From Litorimonas sp051251645 (GTDB lineage Bacteria > Pseudomonadota > Alphaproteobacteria > Caulobacterales > Maricaulaceae): DNA of 64,000 nucleotides. This document shows, in pieces, positions 26,876 through 37,177 of the stretch. Numbering within the stretch: the first letter of the stretch is position 1; the number at the start of each line of letters is the position of its first letter. The stretch lies in contig JBPOEY010000001.1 in assembly GCA_051251645.1 (NCBI GenBank), forward strand, positions 558,001 to 622,000, read 5' to 3'. Position numbers and translations under genes: made by a program. The notes below the pieces were generated by a model. It searched no databases. It was given only the letters and a program-made list of their open reading frames with translations, and was not told where the DNA came from.

Positions 26876-28735
26876 ATGGTCGCCAAACCAAAACATTCGA
26901 GCCAGTCAATCAAGGTCGCCTCTATCGCCCCTCTGATTGAGTTGGACCGGGACAGTGTCTTGTCGCTGCAGTTGCAACTCCGGTCCCGTATCTTGAACTT
27001 GATGCAGACGGGGTTTTTGCTGGCCGATCGAAAAATGCCTTCGACGCGTAAACTTGCAACTGAGCTTGGTGTGAGCCGCAACACGGTTTCGCTCGCCTAT
27101 CAATATTTGATCGATGACGGCCATCTCTATTCTAAGGATCGGAGCGGCATATTCGTTGCCCCCGGAGTTAAACGTCAGCTCATTACACGCCCGAGCGTGG
27201 CCGGAGAGCCAGCCCCAGAAGCCACCAGTGTCGCGGCCAGCCATCTGAGTGCAAAGGGGCAACATTTCCGGCAATTTCGTTGTCCGCCCGATTGGCACCG
27301 TTACCAATACCCCTTCATTGAGGGTCGTTATGATCGGTCTCTCTTTCCTGTGCCTGAATGGCGCGAAGTGAGCCGTCTCGCCCTTGGGGTGAAGGAGGTC
27401 CAGCAATGGTCGATCGGCAATGACGAAGCGGATGACGAAATGCTGGTGGATGCAATCCGCGCGTCTTTGCTGTCTCGTCGCGGTATCGAGGCCGGGCGAG
27501 ATGAAATCCTTGTCACTGTGGGTGAACAGCAGGGGCTGCATTTGATCACAGAGTTATTCGCGAGAGAGAATTCTAAAGTTGTGATGGAGGATCCCGGTCT
27601 ACCGGAATTGAAAGAGTTATTTTCTTTGAAGGGTGGGCTCGTTCAACAACGCGATGTCGACGGCGAGGGGTTGATCATCGACGATGAATTTGGTCGTTGC
27701 GATATGATCCATGTGTCGCCCTCGCGCCAGCGTCCGAGCGGCGTGACGATGACGCTAGCCCGCCGTCACGCGCTCCTTGAGGCAGCAGACGTCGCGGATG
27801 CGATCATCATTGAAGATGATTTTGAGTGTGAGATGAATTTTCTCAATTCTCCTCTGCCCTCCATCTATAGTTTGGATACACAAGGGCGCGTTATTTATCT
27901 CAGCGCGATTTCAAAAGTTCTCGATCCGGGTATCCGGCTCGGCTTCATGGTGGCGCCTCGAGAGGTCATTCAAGCGGCGCGACGGCTTCGGAACCTAACG
28001 ACGCGGCGACCATCCCCGAATAATCAAAGAGCCGCCGCCTATTTTCTGACGCTCGGCCATTACGATACAATGCTTCGGCGACTGACCTCAGTTTACGAGA
28101 CGCGGCTTCTGGCACTGCGCGATGCCCTGAATCATTACCGTCCGTTGACGATTGCGATCCCGGCCGTGTCCGGCGGGACATCTTATTGGGTGCATGGCCC
28201 CGAAGGATTGAATGTTGAACGGCTTGCAAAAGTCGCTGAAGCCCGGGGCATATTGATTGAACCCGCGAGCACCTACTTCGCGGATCCGCGCGCAAATCAA
28301 CACATTTTCCGCTTGGGAGTCACGAGTATTCCGTCCGAACGTATTCGGGAGGGGGTAGAGCGTCTCTCCAAAATTATTACAGAGCTTTGCTCAACAGGAT
28401 CCACTGAAACACATGAAAGAGAAGGTGATCACCTTTCCTATCGAGAGATCGAACAAACGCTTACTGGCGTCGATCTACTGTATCACACGGTTTATGGTGA
28501 GCCGTGTACAATCACACTTAATGCCGACGGTACAATGGTGGGGAAGGCGGGTTACGCCAATGAGGATCGGGATGTGGGTCATTGGTGGATCGAAGGTGAT
28601 CGCTGGTGTCGCCAATGGAAAAACTGGGCCTATGGCGAGACGTCGCGTTTCTTTGTGAGGATGGCGGAAGACCGTATTTTTTGGGTTAATGATGATGGGC
28701 ACGACGTCGACAGCGCAATTTTAGGGCGACATTAA
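26876..28735 (+). CDS. MocR-type (GntR-aminotransferase) regulator with extra C-terminal domain
   Basis: PLP-dependent transcription factor, 619 residues. A GntR winged helix (about residues 30-100; RKLATELGVSRNTVSLAYQYL) is fused to a class I aminotransferase-like domain (about 140-500) in which SAISKVLDPGIRLGF carries the PLP lysine. GabR and PdxR are known members. The remaining ~115 residues are not part of the usual MocR plan: a tryptophan-rich block with HWWIEGDRWCRQW and IFWVNDDG, perhaps a small DUF995-like beta domain. It may govern the nitrilase and TonB-receptor genes that follow, or the symporter before it. Confidence 0.85.
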   Translation: MVAKPKHSSQSIKVASIAPLIELDRDSVLSLQLQLRSRILNLMQTGFLLADRKMPSTRKLATELGVSRNTVSLAYQYLIDDGHLYSKDRSGIFVAPGVKRQLITRPSVAGEPAPEATSVAASHLSAKGQHFRQFRCPPDWHRYQYPFIEGRYDRSLFPVPEWREVSRLALGVKEVQQWSIGNDEADDEMLVDAIRASLLSRRGIEAGRDEILVTVGEQQGLHLITELFARENSKVVMEDPGLPELKELFSLKGGLVQQRDVDGEGLIIDDEFGRCDMIHVSPSRQRPSGVTMTLARRHALLEAADVADAIIIEDDFECEMNFLNSPLPSIYSLDTQGRVIYLSAISKVLDPGIRLGFMVAPREVIQAARRLRNLTTRRPSPNNQRAAAYFLTLGHYDTMLRRLTSVYETRLLALRDALNHYRPLTIAIPAVSGGTSYWVHGPEGLNVERLAKVAEARGILIEPASTYFADPRANQHIFRLGVTSIPSERIREGVERLSKIITELCSTGSTETHEREGDHLSYREIEQTLTGVDLLYHTVYGEPCTITLNADGTMVGKAGYANEDRDVGHWWIEGDRWCRQWKNWAYGETSRFFVRMAEDRIFWVNDDGHDVDSAILGRH

Positions 28736-28855
28736 CGGACTCTCCATCTGGCTCTATCAAATCCTTTAAACTGGCGCTAAACTTGTAACAGTTTTGATGC
28801 AATTAAACCACATCGACGAACTCGAGCTCCGAGTGCGTTGATAGGGGGATTGTTA

Positions 28856-29767
28856 ATGGGCCATTTGGGAATCGCCGCTATCCAGACCGCTGGACGTAAG
28901 TCCGGCAATCTCGACGCTATAGTGGCGGATGTTGACGCGACTGCGAAGCGACTACCCTGGGTGAAAATGATTGTCCTGGGTGAGTTGGCGATCCATGGGG
29001 CCTCCCTAAAAGCTGCGGAAGATGAAAACGGCCCAACGATCACGCGCTTGTGCGTCATTGCGAAACGTCATGGTATCTGGCTCATTCCCGGTTCGATTTA
29101 CGAGCGGCGCGGCAGCGATATTTACAACACGACCCATGTCATCAATCCGGCGGGCGAAATTGTTGCGCGGCATGATAAGCTCTATCCATTTTTACCCTAT
29201 GAAAAAGGGGTCACACCGGGACGTGATTTTTGCGTCTTTGATGTGCCTGACGTGGGCCGCATTGGCGTCGCGATTTGCTATGACATGTGGTTTCCAGAAG
29301 TCATCCGTACGCTGACGTCAATGGGCGCCGAAGCGATCTTGCTTCCGACGATGACGAATACGATTGACCGGGATGTCGAGCTATCCATCGCTCGCGCCAA
29401 CGCAGCCACGAACCAATGCTATTTCATCGACGTCAATGTCGCCGGGGAGCAGGGCAATGGGAAATCTGTTTTTTATGGTCCGGGCGGGGAGCTTCTACAT
29501 GCCTGCGGCGTCGGCGCGGAAGTTGTCGCGCTCACGCTCGATTTTGATGAAGTGCGCCGGGTTCGCGAGATCGGTTGGAACGGTTTAGGGCAGGTGCTCA
29601 AGAGTTTCCGAGACGCCCCCGTCAATTATGATCTCTATCAATCCGCAGAAAACCGCCACGCCGCATTTAAGGCTCTGGGGCCTTTGACAATGCCCGGGCG
29701 AGACACTGTTGGCGGATTAGACTCCGGTCTCGCTGCGCCGCCTCATCCCCATAAAATTGTTGATTAA
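28856..29767 (+). CDS. Carbon-nitrogen (nitrilase superfamily) hydrolase
   Basis: Amidase-type hydrolase of the nitrilase superfamily, 303 residues, cytosolic. The Glu-Lys-Cys triad is visible: LGELAIHG near residue 45, RHDKLYPF near residue 108 and AICYDMWFPE near residue 145. The substrate is an amide, nitrile or carbamoyl compound but cannot be fixed. The ATG at 28856 has AGGGGGA six bases upstream. It lies between the MocR regulator and the TonB receptor on the same strand, so it probably processes an imported compound. Confidence 0.88.
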   Translation: MGHLGIAAIQTAGRKSGNLDAIVADVDATAKRLPWVKMIVLGELAIHGASLKAAEDENGPTITRLCVIAKRHGIWLIPGSIYERRGSDIYNTTHVINPAGEIVARHDKLYPFLPYEKGVTPGRDFCVFDVPDVGRIGVAICYDMWFPEVIRTLTSMGAEAILLPTMTNTIDRDVELSIARANAATNQCYFIDVNVAGEQGNGKSVFYGPGGELLHACGVGAEVVALTLDFDEVRRVREIGWNGLGQVLKSFRDAPVNYDLYQSAENRHAAFKALGPLTMPGRDTVGGLDSGLAAPPHPHKIVD

Positions 29768-29800
29768 GTCCACCTCTACGACGCCTTAAAGGAGAATATT

Positions 29801-32182
29801 ATGATCGGTTTCACCCCCCCAAGACGACACCTCTTTGCGACGGCGCTCTTATGTAGCGCGGCTATCGTTCCGTTGACTGCGACGGTGGCACAGGCCCAAG
29901 ATGAACAGCCGAATGTGCGTGTGACTGACGAAATTTTTGTGACGTCCACGCGCCGCGAAACTTCTGTCTCAGATGTGCCTTATAATATTACGGCTGTGAG
30001 TGGGTCGGCCATTGAACGGGCACAAATTTTTGACGACGCGGAACTCCTCCGTTCTATTCCCGGGGTGGGTGTGATCGACCGGGGAGCGCGAAACTCCGGC
30101 ACCTTGAACCAAGTGCGTATTCGCGGTCTCAATGTCGACGGTAGCGGGCTTGGCGATTACGCGGTGTCTTCGGTCGCATCAGTCTCAACTTATCTCAATG
30201 AAACGCCAATTTTTGGGAATTTCTTGTTGCGCGATCTAGACCGTGTTGAAGTCCTCCGGGGACCGCAGGGCACACTGTATGGCTCTGGCTCTTTGGGTGG
30301 CACGATCCGTTACATCACGCGTAAACCGGTTCTCGGCGAAACGTCAGGCATGGTCAGTGCGTCACTATCGAGCGTGAAAAACTCAGAGAGCCTTGGCTAC
30401 TCTTTAGATGGTGTGTTGAACCTACCCCTTGGCGAGAATGCGGCTCTGCGTGTCGTCGGAAGCTATGGCGACTATCCGGGCATTACCGATTACGTGAATG
30501 TCTATGATCTAGACGCCAACGGTATTCCTGTTGCGCCAAATGGTATTCTCGATCCTGCTGCGTCTTACAACTCCGTGGAAGATGCTGACACTGTCGATCA
30601 GTGGATGGGCCGCGCGACCCTCTTGTGGGAGCCGTCCGATACGGTGGATGTCACCTTGATGCATATCCGGCAGTCGGATGATGTTGGCGGACGTCGGCAA
30701 AGTTCATTCAATGAGGATGGATTCGGAAACGCCTATGGCGAGAATGAGAATGGATCCATCCAACTCGAACCCTCCACGCGTGATATCAATTCCACTTCGT
30801 TGGAAGTGAATGTCGATCTGGGCTTTGCAACGCTGACCTCATCTACCTCTCACTATGACCACACGGGTGATAGCACGAGCGAGAATACGGGCTTCTACGC
30901 GCAGGCCGGGTTCCTTGGTTTCTATTACAATTATCCACGCCCGATGGCCTCGGCCGTCCGCACATATGCGGATGAAGCCGTCGTGCAAGAAATTCGCCTT
31001 GTGTCCAATGTTGGCGAGACGTTTGATTATGTTGTCGGTGGATTTTACCGCAAACAGCAAATTGAATCGACGCAGGAAAGCTATCTGCGCGGGTTCAAAC
31101 AATGGTGGGACACATTGCTGCCGGGCTTGAGCGGCCTTGTAACGGGCGATAAGGATTTCGACTATCGGCGAGTCGAAAATTTTGAGGAAGTGGCCGCCTT
31201 TGGCGAAGTCACTTATCATGCGACGGACACGGTCGATCTCACGGTTGGCGCGCGTTACTTCGACAATAAGTCTGAGAATGACACCTTTATCGATCTCCCC
31301 TTATATACGGGTGTTTTCACGCCGACCAACGCGTCCTTCGAAACCAGTGAAGATGACATACTTTTTAAAGGGAACTTGTCGTGGCGCTATGCTGATGACG
31401 CGATGATTTATGCGACGATTTCCGAGGGTTATCGTCGTGGCGGTTCAAACGCTGTTCCCCTGACCGGAACCTTCGCAGAAGATCCCGGCTGGCAGATTTA
31501 TACAGCAGATAGTGTCGTCAATTACGAAATTGGCACCAAAGGGAATAAAGATGGCCTGACCTATGATGTTAGCGCGTTTTATATCGATTGGACCGATCCT
31601 CAACTCAACACAGCGACGACAAATTGGGGCTTCTTCGCCGTCCAGAACGGCAGCAAAGCCCGCACTATGGGGGTTGAAGCCTCGCTGGATGGCTACATCG
31701 GTGACAGCTGGCATTATAATCTCGGTTACGCCTATGTGGACGCCGAACTATCAGACAACTTCTTTGCGCCGAATAATGCGGTAACTCCTGTCGCCGTTGA
31801 TGGCGCGCGCTTGCCGGGTGCGCCAGAGCATATGCTCAATTGGGCGCTGGATTATTCCGCACCGATTAATGACCAATGGGACTTCTTTGCCCGTGTTGAC
31901 GGGTCTTACCAATCTGAGACGCAAAATGGCGTCGGCGTTTCGCCGACCTTTAACGTGCCGCTCGACGGGTTCAGCCTGTGGAATGCGACGACCTCAGTCA
32001 CGCGCGGTAACTTTACCGGCTCGCTCTGGGTCAAGAACATCTTCAATGAAGAAGGCGTGACCGGGGTCTTTACCGAGGCTTATATGGGGACGGCTCCAGC
32101 GGAAGGTTATTTCGGGAATGGCAATAAAGAACTCATTTCCTTGCCTCGAACGATTGGCGTGACGGGCACGTATGGATTTTAA
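29801..32182 (+). CDS. TonB-dependent outer-membrane receptor
   Basis: Outer-membrane active transporter, 793 residues. Signal peptide to about residue 33 (VAQAQD), then a TonB-box-like DEIFVTSTRRET, the plug (LRSIPGVGVIDRG, VRIRGLNVDG, DLDRVEVLRGPQGTLYGSGS and GGTIRYITRKP) to about residue 180, and a beta-barrel ending in the terminal aromatic TYGF. GGAG lies about nine bases before the ATG. The ligand is unknown. It leads a run with a TPR-sulfotransferase, a secreted serine hydrolase and an MFS transporter, a typical TonB-uptake neighbourhood. Confidence 0.95.
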   Translation: MIGFTPPRRHLFATALLCSAAIVPLTATVAQAQDEQPNVRVTDEIFVTSTRRETSVSDVPYNITAVSGSAIERAQIFDDAELLRSIPGVGVIDRGARNSGTLNQVRIRGLNVDGSGLGDYAVSSVASVSTYLNETPIFGNFLLRDLDRVEVLRGPQGTLYGSGSLGGTIRYITRKPVLGETSGMVSASLSSVKNSESLGYSLDGVLNLPLGENAALRVVGSYGDYPGITDYVNVYDLDANGIPVAPNGILDPAASYNSVEDADTVDQWMGRATLLWEPSDTVDVTLMHIRQSDDVGGRRQSSFNEDGFGNAYGENENGSIQLEPSTRDINSTSLEVNVDLGFATLTSSTSHYDHTGDSTSENTGFYAQAGFLGFYYNYPRPMASAVRTYADEAVVQEIRLVSNVGETFDYVVGGFYRKQQIESTQESYLRGFKQWWDTLLPGLSGLVTGDKDFDYRRVENFEEVAAFGEVTYHATDTVDLTVGARYFDNKSENDTFIDLPLYTGVFTPTNASFETSEDDILFKGNLSWRYADDAMIYATISEGYRRGGSNAVPLTGTFAEDPGWQIYTADSVVNYEIGTKGNKDGLTYDVSAFYIDWTDPQLNTATTNWGFFAVQNGSKARTMGVEASLDGYIGDSWHYNLGYAYVDAELSDNFFAPNNAVTPVAVDGARLPGAPEHMLNWALDYSAPINDQWDFFARVDGSYQSETQNGVGVSPTFNVPLDGFSLWNATTSVTRGNFTGSLWVKNIFNEEGVTGVFTEAYMGTAPAEGYFGNGNKELISLPRTIGVTGTYGF

Positions 32183-32256
32183 AGTCCAAGTTATAGATAC
32201 GGCTCGACGTGGGCCGTGTCTTCACGGGCAGGACAAGTCGCGCTAGCGTGACCGCT

Positions 32257-33834
32257 ATGGCTAACCCACAAGACTTTGATGCCGCCCTCGCACGGGCTGA
32301 TGGCCTGCTTAGGTCACGTAACGCTCCGGCCGTCATCGCAATTTGTGAAGATTTATTGCGCGTGGCGCCCGCAGCGGTGGCGCCGCGTCTTATGATCGCC
32401 CGTGCTGAGCAGATGCGGCATCGTCCTGACCTTATGTTAGATCAAGTTGCTGTCGTGCTGAAAGCGGATCCGACGCAATTCGATGCGCGTCTCATTCGGA
32501 TCGAAGCCCGCGTCGCGCAATCCGATATTGCACAAGCCCATGCCGAAATTCGTGAGATATTGCAAACCGCCGATCTTACGTCGACTCAGCTCGGTCGGAT
32601 CGCGGAAATACAGACACAGCTGGCGGATCATGAGGGCGCGCTAGAAAGTTTGTTATGCGGGCTGGCGTTGTCACCCCGCCAAGATCGTCAACGTCTATCG
32701 CTGCTCTACAATCTCTCCTCGGCCTATATTGCGCTCGGAGAGATGGAGAAAGCCGAGCAGGCCTTGGATGATTTGATCCACGTAAATCCGTCTGATTTTG
32801 ATGCTTATTATAACCGCGCGACGCTGCGAACACAGACACCAGAGCGCAATCATATTGAGGCGTTAGAGTCGCAATTAAAGCGGCCTAATCTTCCGCCGAT
32901 GGGGGAAGTTCAGCTGGCTTATGCATTAGCCAAAGAACGCGAAGACCTCGGCGATTATCAGCGCAGTTTTGCCGCGCTTGCGCGCGGCGCAAAACGTCGG
33001 CGAGCCAATATGGCTTATGCGGTCGACGGGGATTTGGAGACGATGTCTCTGTTGCAGCGCGTCTTCAATGGGGATTTCGCCAGCACTGATTTTAACGGTT
33101 GCGATGATGCGCGACCCGTCTTCATCGTTGGCTTGCCGCGATCCGGGACGACCTTGGTTGACCGCATCATCACATCGCATCCTGACGCGGAAAGTGTCGG
33201 CGAAATTAATGATCTACCGTTGGCGATCACGCGTCTGTCGGGATCCGTACGGACGAAAGAAGAGCTTGTCAGAAATTCGTCTCGATTGGACATGCGAGAG
33301 CTTGGCGAGACCTATCTTAAAGGGTTGGATGGACGCGGTGCGATGTCGCGCCGCGTTGTCGATAAGACCCCGCTCAACTTTCTCTACATCGGCTTGATCG
33401 CCAAGGCTTTGCCCGCGGCGCGAATTATCCATGTGACGCGAAACCCGATGGATGTTGGCTATGCCATGTTCAAAACATTGTTTCGCATGGGCTATCCATT
33501 TTCCTACGATCAAGGCGATTTGGCGCAATACATCACGGCAAAAATGCGTCTGATGTCCCATTGGCATGAGATGTTTCCCGGCCGAGTTCATGACGTCGCC
33601 TATGAAGCGCTAATCAAAGATCAAGAGGGTGTCAGCCGCGATCTCATCGCCGCGATTGGTCTCGATTGGGATCCGGCCTGTTTGAAATTTCACACCAACC
33701 GCTCTGCCTCATCGACAGCGAGCGCCGCCCAAGTCCGTCGCCCGCTTTACACATCATCTGTCGAAAAATGGCGTCATTATGAAGCCGAGCTTGCTCCACT
33801 TGCGGCAGGTTTAACATTGGGAGACGCCTTGTGA
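32257..33834 (+). CDS. TPR-repeat sulfotransferase family protein
   Basis: Protein of about 525 residues. The first 260 form TPR-like helices (for example YNLSSAYIALGEMEKAEQALDDLI), and the C-terminal half is a sulfotransferase domain with the PAPS loop FIVGLPRSGTTLVDRII near residue 290 and the 3'-phosphate region HVTRNPMDVGYAMF near residue 395. TPR-sulfotransferases often sit beside TonB receptors in Caulobacterales and sphingomonads; the acceptor is unknown. The ribosome site is weak; I use ATG 32257, and GTG 32248 or 32209 are possible. It overlaps the next gene by four bases (GTGA). Confidence 0.85.
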   Translation: MANPQDFDAALARADGLLRSRNAPAVIAICEDLLRVAPAAVAPRLMIARAEQMRHRPDLMLDQVAVVLKADPTQFDARLIRIEARVAQSDIAQAHAEIREILQTADLTSTQLGRIAEIQTQLADHEGALESLLCGLALSPRQDRQRLSLLYNLSSAYIALGEMEKAEQALDDLIHVNPSDFDAYYNRATLRTQTPERNHIEALESQLKRPNLPPMGEVQLAYALAKEREDLGDYQRSFAALARGAKRRRANMAYAVDGDLETMSLLQRVFNGDFASTDFNGCDDARPVFIVGLPRSGTTLVDRIITSHPDAESVGEINDLPLAITRLSGSVRTKEELVRNSSRLDMRELGETYLKGLDGRGAMSRRVVDKTPLNFLYIGLIAKALPAARIIHVTRNPMDVGYAMFKTLFRMGYPFSYDQGDLAQYITAKMRLMSHWHEMFPGRVHDVAYEALIKDQEGVSRDLIAAIGLDWDPACLKFHTNRSASSTASAAQVRRPLYTSSVEKWRHYEAELAPLAAGLTLGDAL

Positions 33835-35972
33835 TTCAGCCCCGCAAGATTGTCCGATTTATGGTCCTCACGGTCTGTATTTTTGCTTGTCCAACGCTTG
33901 TCGCCGCACAAACTTATTTGGACGAAGGATTTCAGGACGGGAATGCGGACGGGTGGCAGTCAGATGCGCGCAAGGGGAAAATCGGTCTGACGACTTATGC
34001 TGGAAACATCTCGCTGAAGATGACTCGTGATGCCTATGCGATCCGAAAGCTTGAGAATATTTCAAGTGCCCGGGTTAGAATTAGCGCGGTCTTCGCGGCT
34101 GAGAAATTGGACCGCGATGATGCCTGTATTTTGGAAGCGTCCCCGGACGGGGTCCAATGGTTCGAAATTGGCCGGGTTGAGGATGGGCAGGACGATTCGC
34201 TGACACTTCATCCCGTCACACGAGTTTTAGACATTGAGAGCGCCCAGCTTTACGTGGGCGCGCGGATCAGGGGAAATGCGTCAAATGATACATGTTGGGT
34301 CGATAATATTTCCGTGGTCGGGATGAGGCGGGTCGCTGATATGGCGACATCGCTGGACAAAGAGACCTTCTGGTCCGGACGGGCAATGGCGGACCCTGTG
34401 TCCATGCAGGCTTTCGCGCCCCCGAATAAGGCTCTCGCGCCACTCAGTTCATATTCGGGGACCCTCACATTTGGTGGCTCACAGGCGCTGGGCTTCGAGT
34501 TGCTAAAGGATGCTTTCAACTATGCCCCAACAGCGGAGGCTCTGGATCACTTGCCGGCGCTTGAGATGGCTCTGGTTCAGGACGGAACAGATTTGATTCC
34601 AGGTCAACGCGGACCGCAACCCAATAGCCATCCCGATTGGGAATGGATCATTGAACCCGGAAAGATTTGGCGGCGTGACGATGGATATGTTCGCGTCAGC
34701 TTGCCCTTCGCTCTGCAAGAGCGAAATGCGAACTGTATCCATAATGGTGTTCTCGCTTTCGAAATCGGACCGAACGGCGAAACGTCCGACATGGTCTATC
34801 AAATTGGGTCTGAAACCTGCGCGTATTTGCAATTTAACCTCTGGGGCAGTGCGCCGATCACCTTTGATCTCAACCCGGTATCCAACTCAAAGGCACTCGT
34901 TCAGGCTTACCAGTTAGAGGTCGTTCATCGCCTGCCAACACGCCCGACCTCTGAGCTGAGTTATCGGGATCAACTTGGTCACGCCTCAGAGGTCGGACCC
35001 GACACGATGACGGCATTGGGGTATGTTAAAAACGGGACGCATTATACGGCGCCGTGCCCGACCCGTTTCGGGGGTTATCCGTTCTGTGACGTACTCGATT
35101 TGCCATCCTATTCTTGGGCAAAATCGATGGTCGCAGGGGTAGCGTCCATGCGGTTGGAAAAGCTCTATTCAGGGGCGATGGATTCCTTGGTTTCGGATTA
35201 TGTTCCGGCCTGCAAAGGCTGGAAAAACGTCACCTTCCAACATGTGCTGGATATGGCGACGGGCTATTATAAATCCGGTGTTTATGACGAAGACGAAGGC
35301 TCGGAGGGCACACGGCAATTCTTCCTTGCGGATCGTCATGATCAGAAGATTGATCTGGCCTGCACGATGTATGACCGCCAGTCCGCACCCGGTAAAACAT
35401 TCGTTTATCACACGACGGACACCTATATTCTTGGGACCGCGATTACCGCTTTTCTACGCGAGAAAACGGGACGCGATGATGCAGACATCTTTGATGATCT
35501 TATCCGTCCGTTATGGACGGCAATTGGGACGAGCCTCGTCGCACGTCAGACGCGTCGGACGTATGATGATGAGGGCCAAGTTTTCGCGGGCTGGGGCCTG
35601 ACACTACACCGCGATGACATCGCCAAAATAGCGACGTTTCTACATGATGGCGGTCAGATCAACGGCGAGGCTATGCTAGACCCGCTCATGCTGTCTGAGG
35701 CGCTGCAAAAGACGGAAAGCCCCGTCGGCCTCAGAGCGGTAATCGATAATCAACGGTACAAAAACGGTTTTTGGGCGTGGAATGCTGGCCCAAGCCTCGG
35801 GTGCGACACCGACCTCTTTATCCCGGCGATGTCCGGCTATGGCGGCCTGACGCTCGCGCTTATGCCGAACGGTCATACCTATTACTATATCAGCGATGGC
35901 CATGCTTTTGCTTGGGCCCGCGCGGCCAAAGCATCCCATGGCGACACGCCGCTTTGTGAGACCTCCCCATGA
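33831..35972 (+). CDS. Secreted beta-lactamase-like serine hydrolase with N-terminal beta domain
   Basis: Exported protein of 713 residues. A signal peptide (to about residue 27, LVAAQ) is followed by a domain that looks like a jelly-roll or carbohydrate-binding module (about 28-165), a middle part, and a C-terminal class C beta-lactamase / DD-peptidase-like domain. Its SxxK is SWAK near residue 428, a Y-H-T near 525 takes the YxN position, and SGYGG near 667 takes the KTG-like position. Such enzymes hydrolyse esters, amides or D-amino peptides. GTG start overlaps the sulfotransferase stop; the MFS gene follows with another four-base overlap. Confidence 0.78.
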   Translation: MIQPRKIVRFMVLTVCIFACPTLVAAQTYLDEGFQDGNADGWQSDARKGKIGLTTYAGNISLKMTRDAYAIRKLENISSARVRISAVFAAEKLDRDDACILEASPDGVQWFEIGRVEDGQDDSLTLHPVTRVLDIESAQLYVGARIRGNASNDTCWVDNISVVGMRRVADMATSLDKETFWSGRAMADPVSMQAFAPPNKALAPLSSYSGTLTFGGSQALGFELLKDAFNYAPTAEALDHLPALEMALVQDGTDLIPGQRGPQPNSHPDWEWIIEPGKIWRRDDGYVRVSLPFALQERNANCIHNGVLAFEIGPNGETSDMVYQIGSETCAYLQFNLWGSAPITFDLNPVSNSKALVQAYQLEVVHRLPTRPTSELSYRDQLGHASEVGPDTMTALGYVKNGTHYTAPCPTRFGGYPFCDVLDLPSYSWAKSMVAGVASMRLEKLYSGAMDSLVSDYVPACKGWKNVTFQHVLDMATGYYKSGVYDEDEGSEGTRQFFLADRHDQKIDLACTMYDRQSAPGKTFVYHTTDTYILGTAITAFLREKTGRDDADIFDDLIRPLWTAIGTSLVARQTRRTYDDEGQVFAGWGLTLHRDDIAKIATFLHDGGQINGEAMLDPLMLSEALQKTESPVGLRAVIDNQRYKNGFWAWNAGPSLGCDTDLFIPAMSGYGGLTLALMPNGHTYYYISDGHAFAWARAAKASHGDTPLCETSP

Positions 35973-37177
35973 CCTCATCTGATCCGCTTGCCGGACCTCC
36001 GCGCCGGTTTCCCACGGCGAAAGCCGACAGCGTCCTCGCGGGCGTATTGCTATCGTTTTTGGCGACGGCGGGACTGTTCTATGTGAACATTATGGCGGCC
36101 ATCGTTGATGGTCTCGTCAGTGGTTTAGGACTGACGGATGCGCAGGCGGGGAATATTGGGTCGGCTAATATTTACGGCGCGGCGCTCGGTGCTTTGATCG
36201 CGATTATTCTAATTAAGCGAATAAAGTGGCGACCCGCCGCAATCGCAGCCCTTCTCGGATTGATTGCAATTGATGTCCTGTCGATCTTTATCACGAACGC
36301 GTCTGTGCTGATTTTCGTACGGTTGTTTCACGGCATTATTGGAGGGTTATTGGTAGGAGTTTCCTATGGGGTTATCGCTCGCACGGCGAACCCGGACCGA
36401 ACCTTCGGTGTGTTATTGTTTGTGCAGTTTGGCCTCGGTGGTCTGGGCGTGATGCTATTGCCGCGTTTAGTTCCGATCTACGGTCCACAGGCTCTTTTTA
36501 TCGCACTCATTCTTTTTAGTTTGGCGAGCCTCGCCATGGTTCCATTTTTGGATCGTTATCCTCCCCGTGCAAAGCTGTTAGGCGTTGCTGCTGGCGCGAT
36601 CCAAAAGAAGCCGTTGACCTATACGTTACTCGCGATCTTCCTATTTCAAGCCGTCAATATGGCGTTGCTCGCGTATATTATTCGACTTGGAATTTCGTAT
36701 GGGTTGGAACGGAACTATGTTGCGACCGCTCTTGGCCTCGCGACCTGGGTTGCGCTGTTGGGGCCCGGATTAGTGATTATAATCGGCACGAAATATGGTC
36801 GGTTTTGGCCGCTCTTCCTTGTTATGGGCCTAACCCTCGCGGGCACGGCGCTGTTCCATTTCAGCGGCAACAAAGCGGCCTACCTCATTGCTAATTGTGG
36901 AACTGGAATTACCTGGGGCATGGTTATGGCTTATTTGCTTGGCATGGCGTCACAGTTTGATGCGTCGGGTCGCACGGCGGCGGCCGGTGGTTTCGTGTCT
37001 AAGGTTGGCCTGGCGACAGGCCCTGTCGTTACAGGGCAGGTTCTGACGGCAGGTTACGGCTTTGATGTCATCCTGAATGGTGCGTTGATTCTGTTCGTGG
37101 TCTCTACGGTCATTATGCTTATTCCGGCGCGGCAGTTGGATCGACAAAGTCGGACCCTTCCGGACGACACGCCCTGA
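35969..37177 (+). CDS. MFS transporter
   Basis: Inner-membrane major facilitator of 402 residues with 12 predicted helices. GLTDAQAGNIGSANIYGAALG in helix 2 and FVRLFHGIIGGLLVGVSYGVIAR in helix 4 match MFS uptake porters. It is translationally coupled to the serine hydrolase (ATGA), so it probably carries that enzyme's product into the cell. The 3' end overlaps the convergent LysR gene by 59 bases, an unusually long convergent overlap. Confidence 0.87.
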   Translation: MTSSDPLAGPPRRFPTAKADSVLAGVLLSFLATAGLFYVNIMAAIVDGLVSGLGLTDAQAGNIGSANIYGAALGALIAIILIKRIKWRPAAIAALLGLIAIDVLSIFITNASVLIFVRLFHGIIGGLLVGVSYGVIARTANPDRTFGVLLFVQFGLGGLGVMLLPRLVPIYGPQALFIALILFSLASLAMVPFLDRYPPRAKLLGVAAGAIQKKPLTYTLLAIFLFQAVNMALLAYIIRLGISYGLERNYVATALGLATWVALLGPGLVIIIGTKYGRFWPLFLVMGLTLAGTALFHFSGNKAAYLIANCGTGITWGMVMAYLLGMASQFDASGRTAAAGGFVSKVGLATGPVVTGQVLTAGYGFDVILNGALILFVVSTVIMLIPARQLDRQSRTLPDDTP

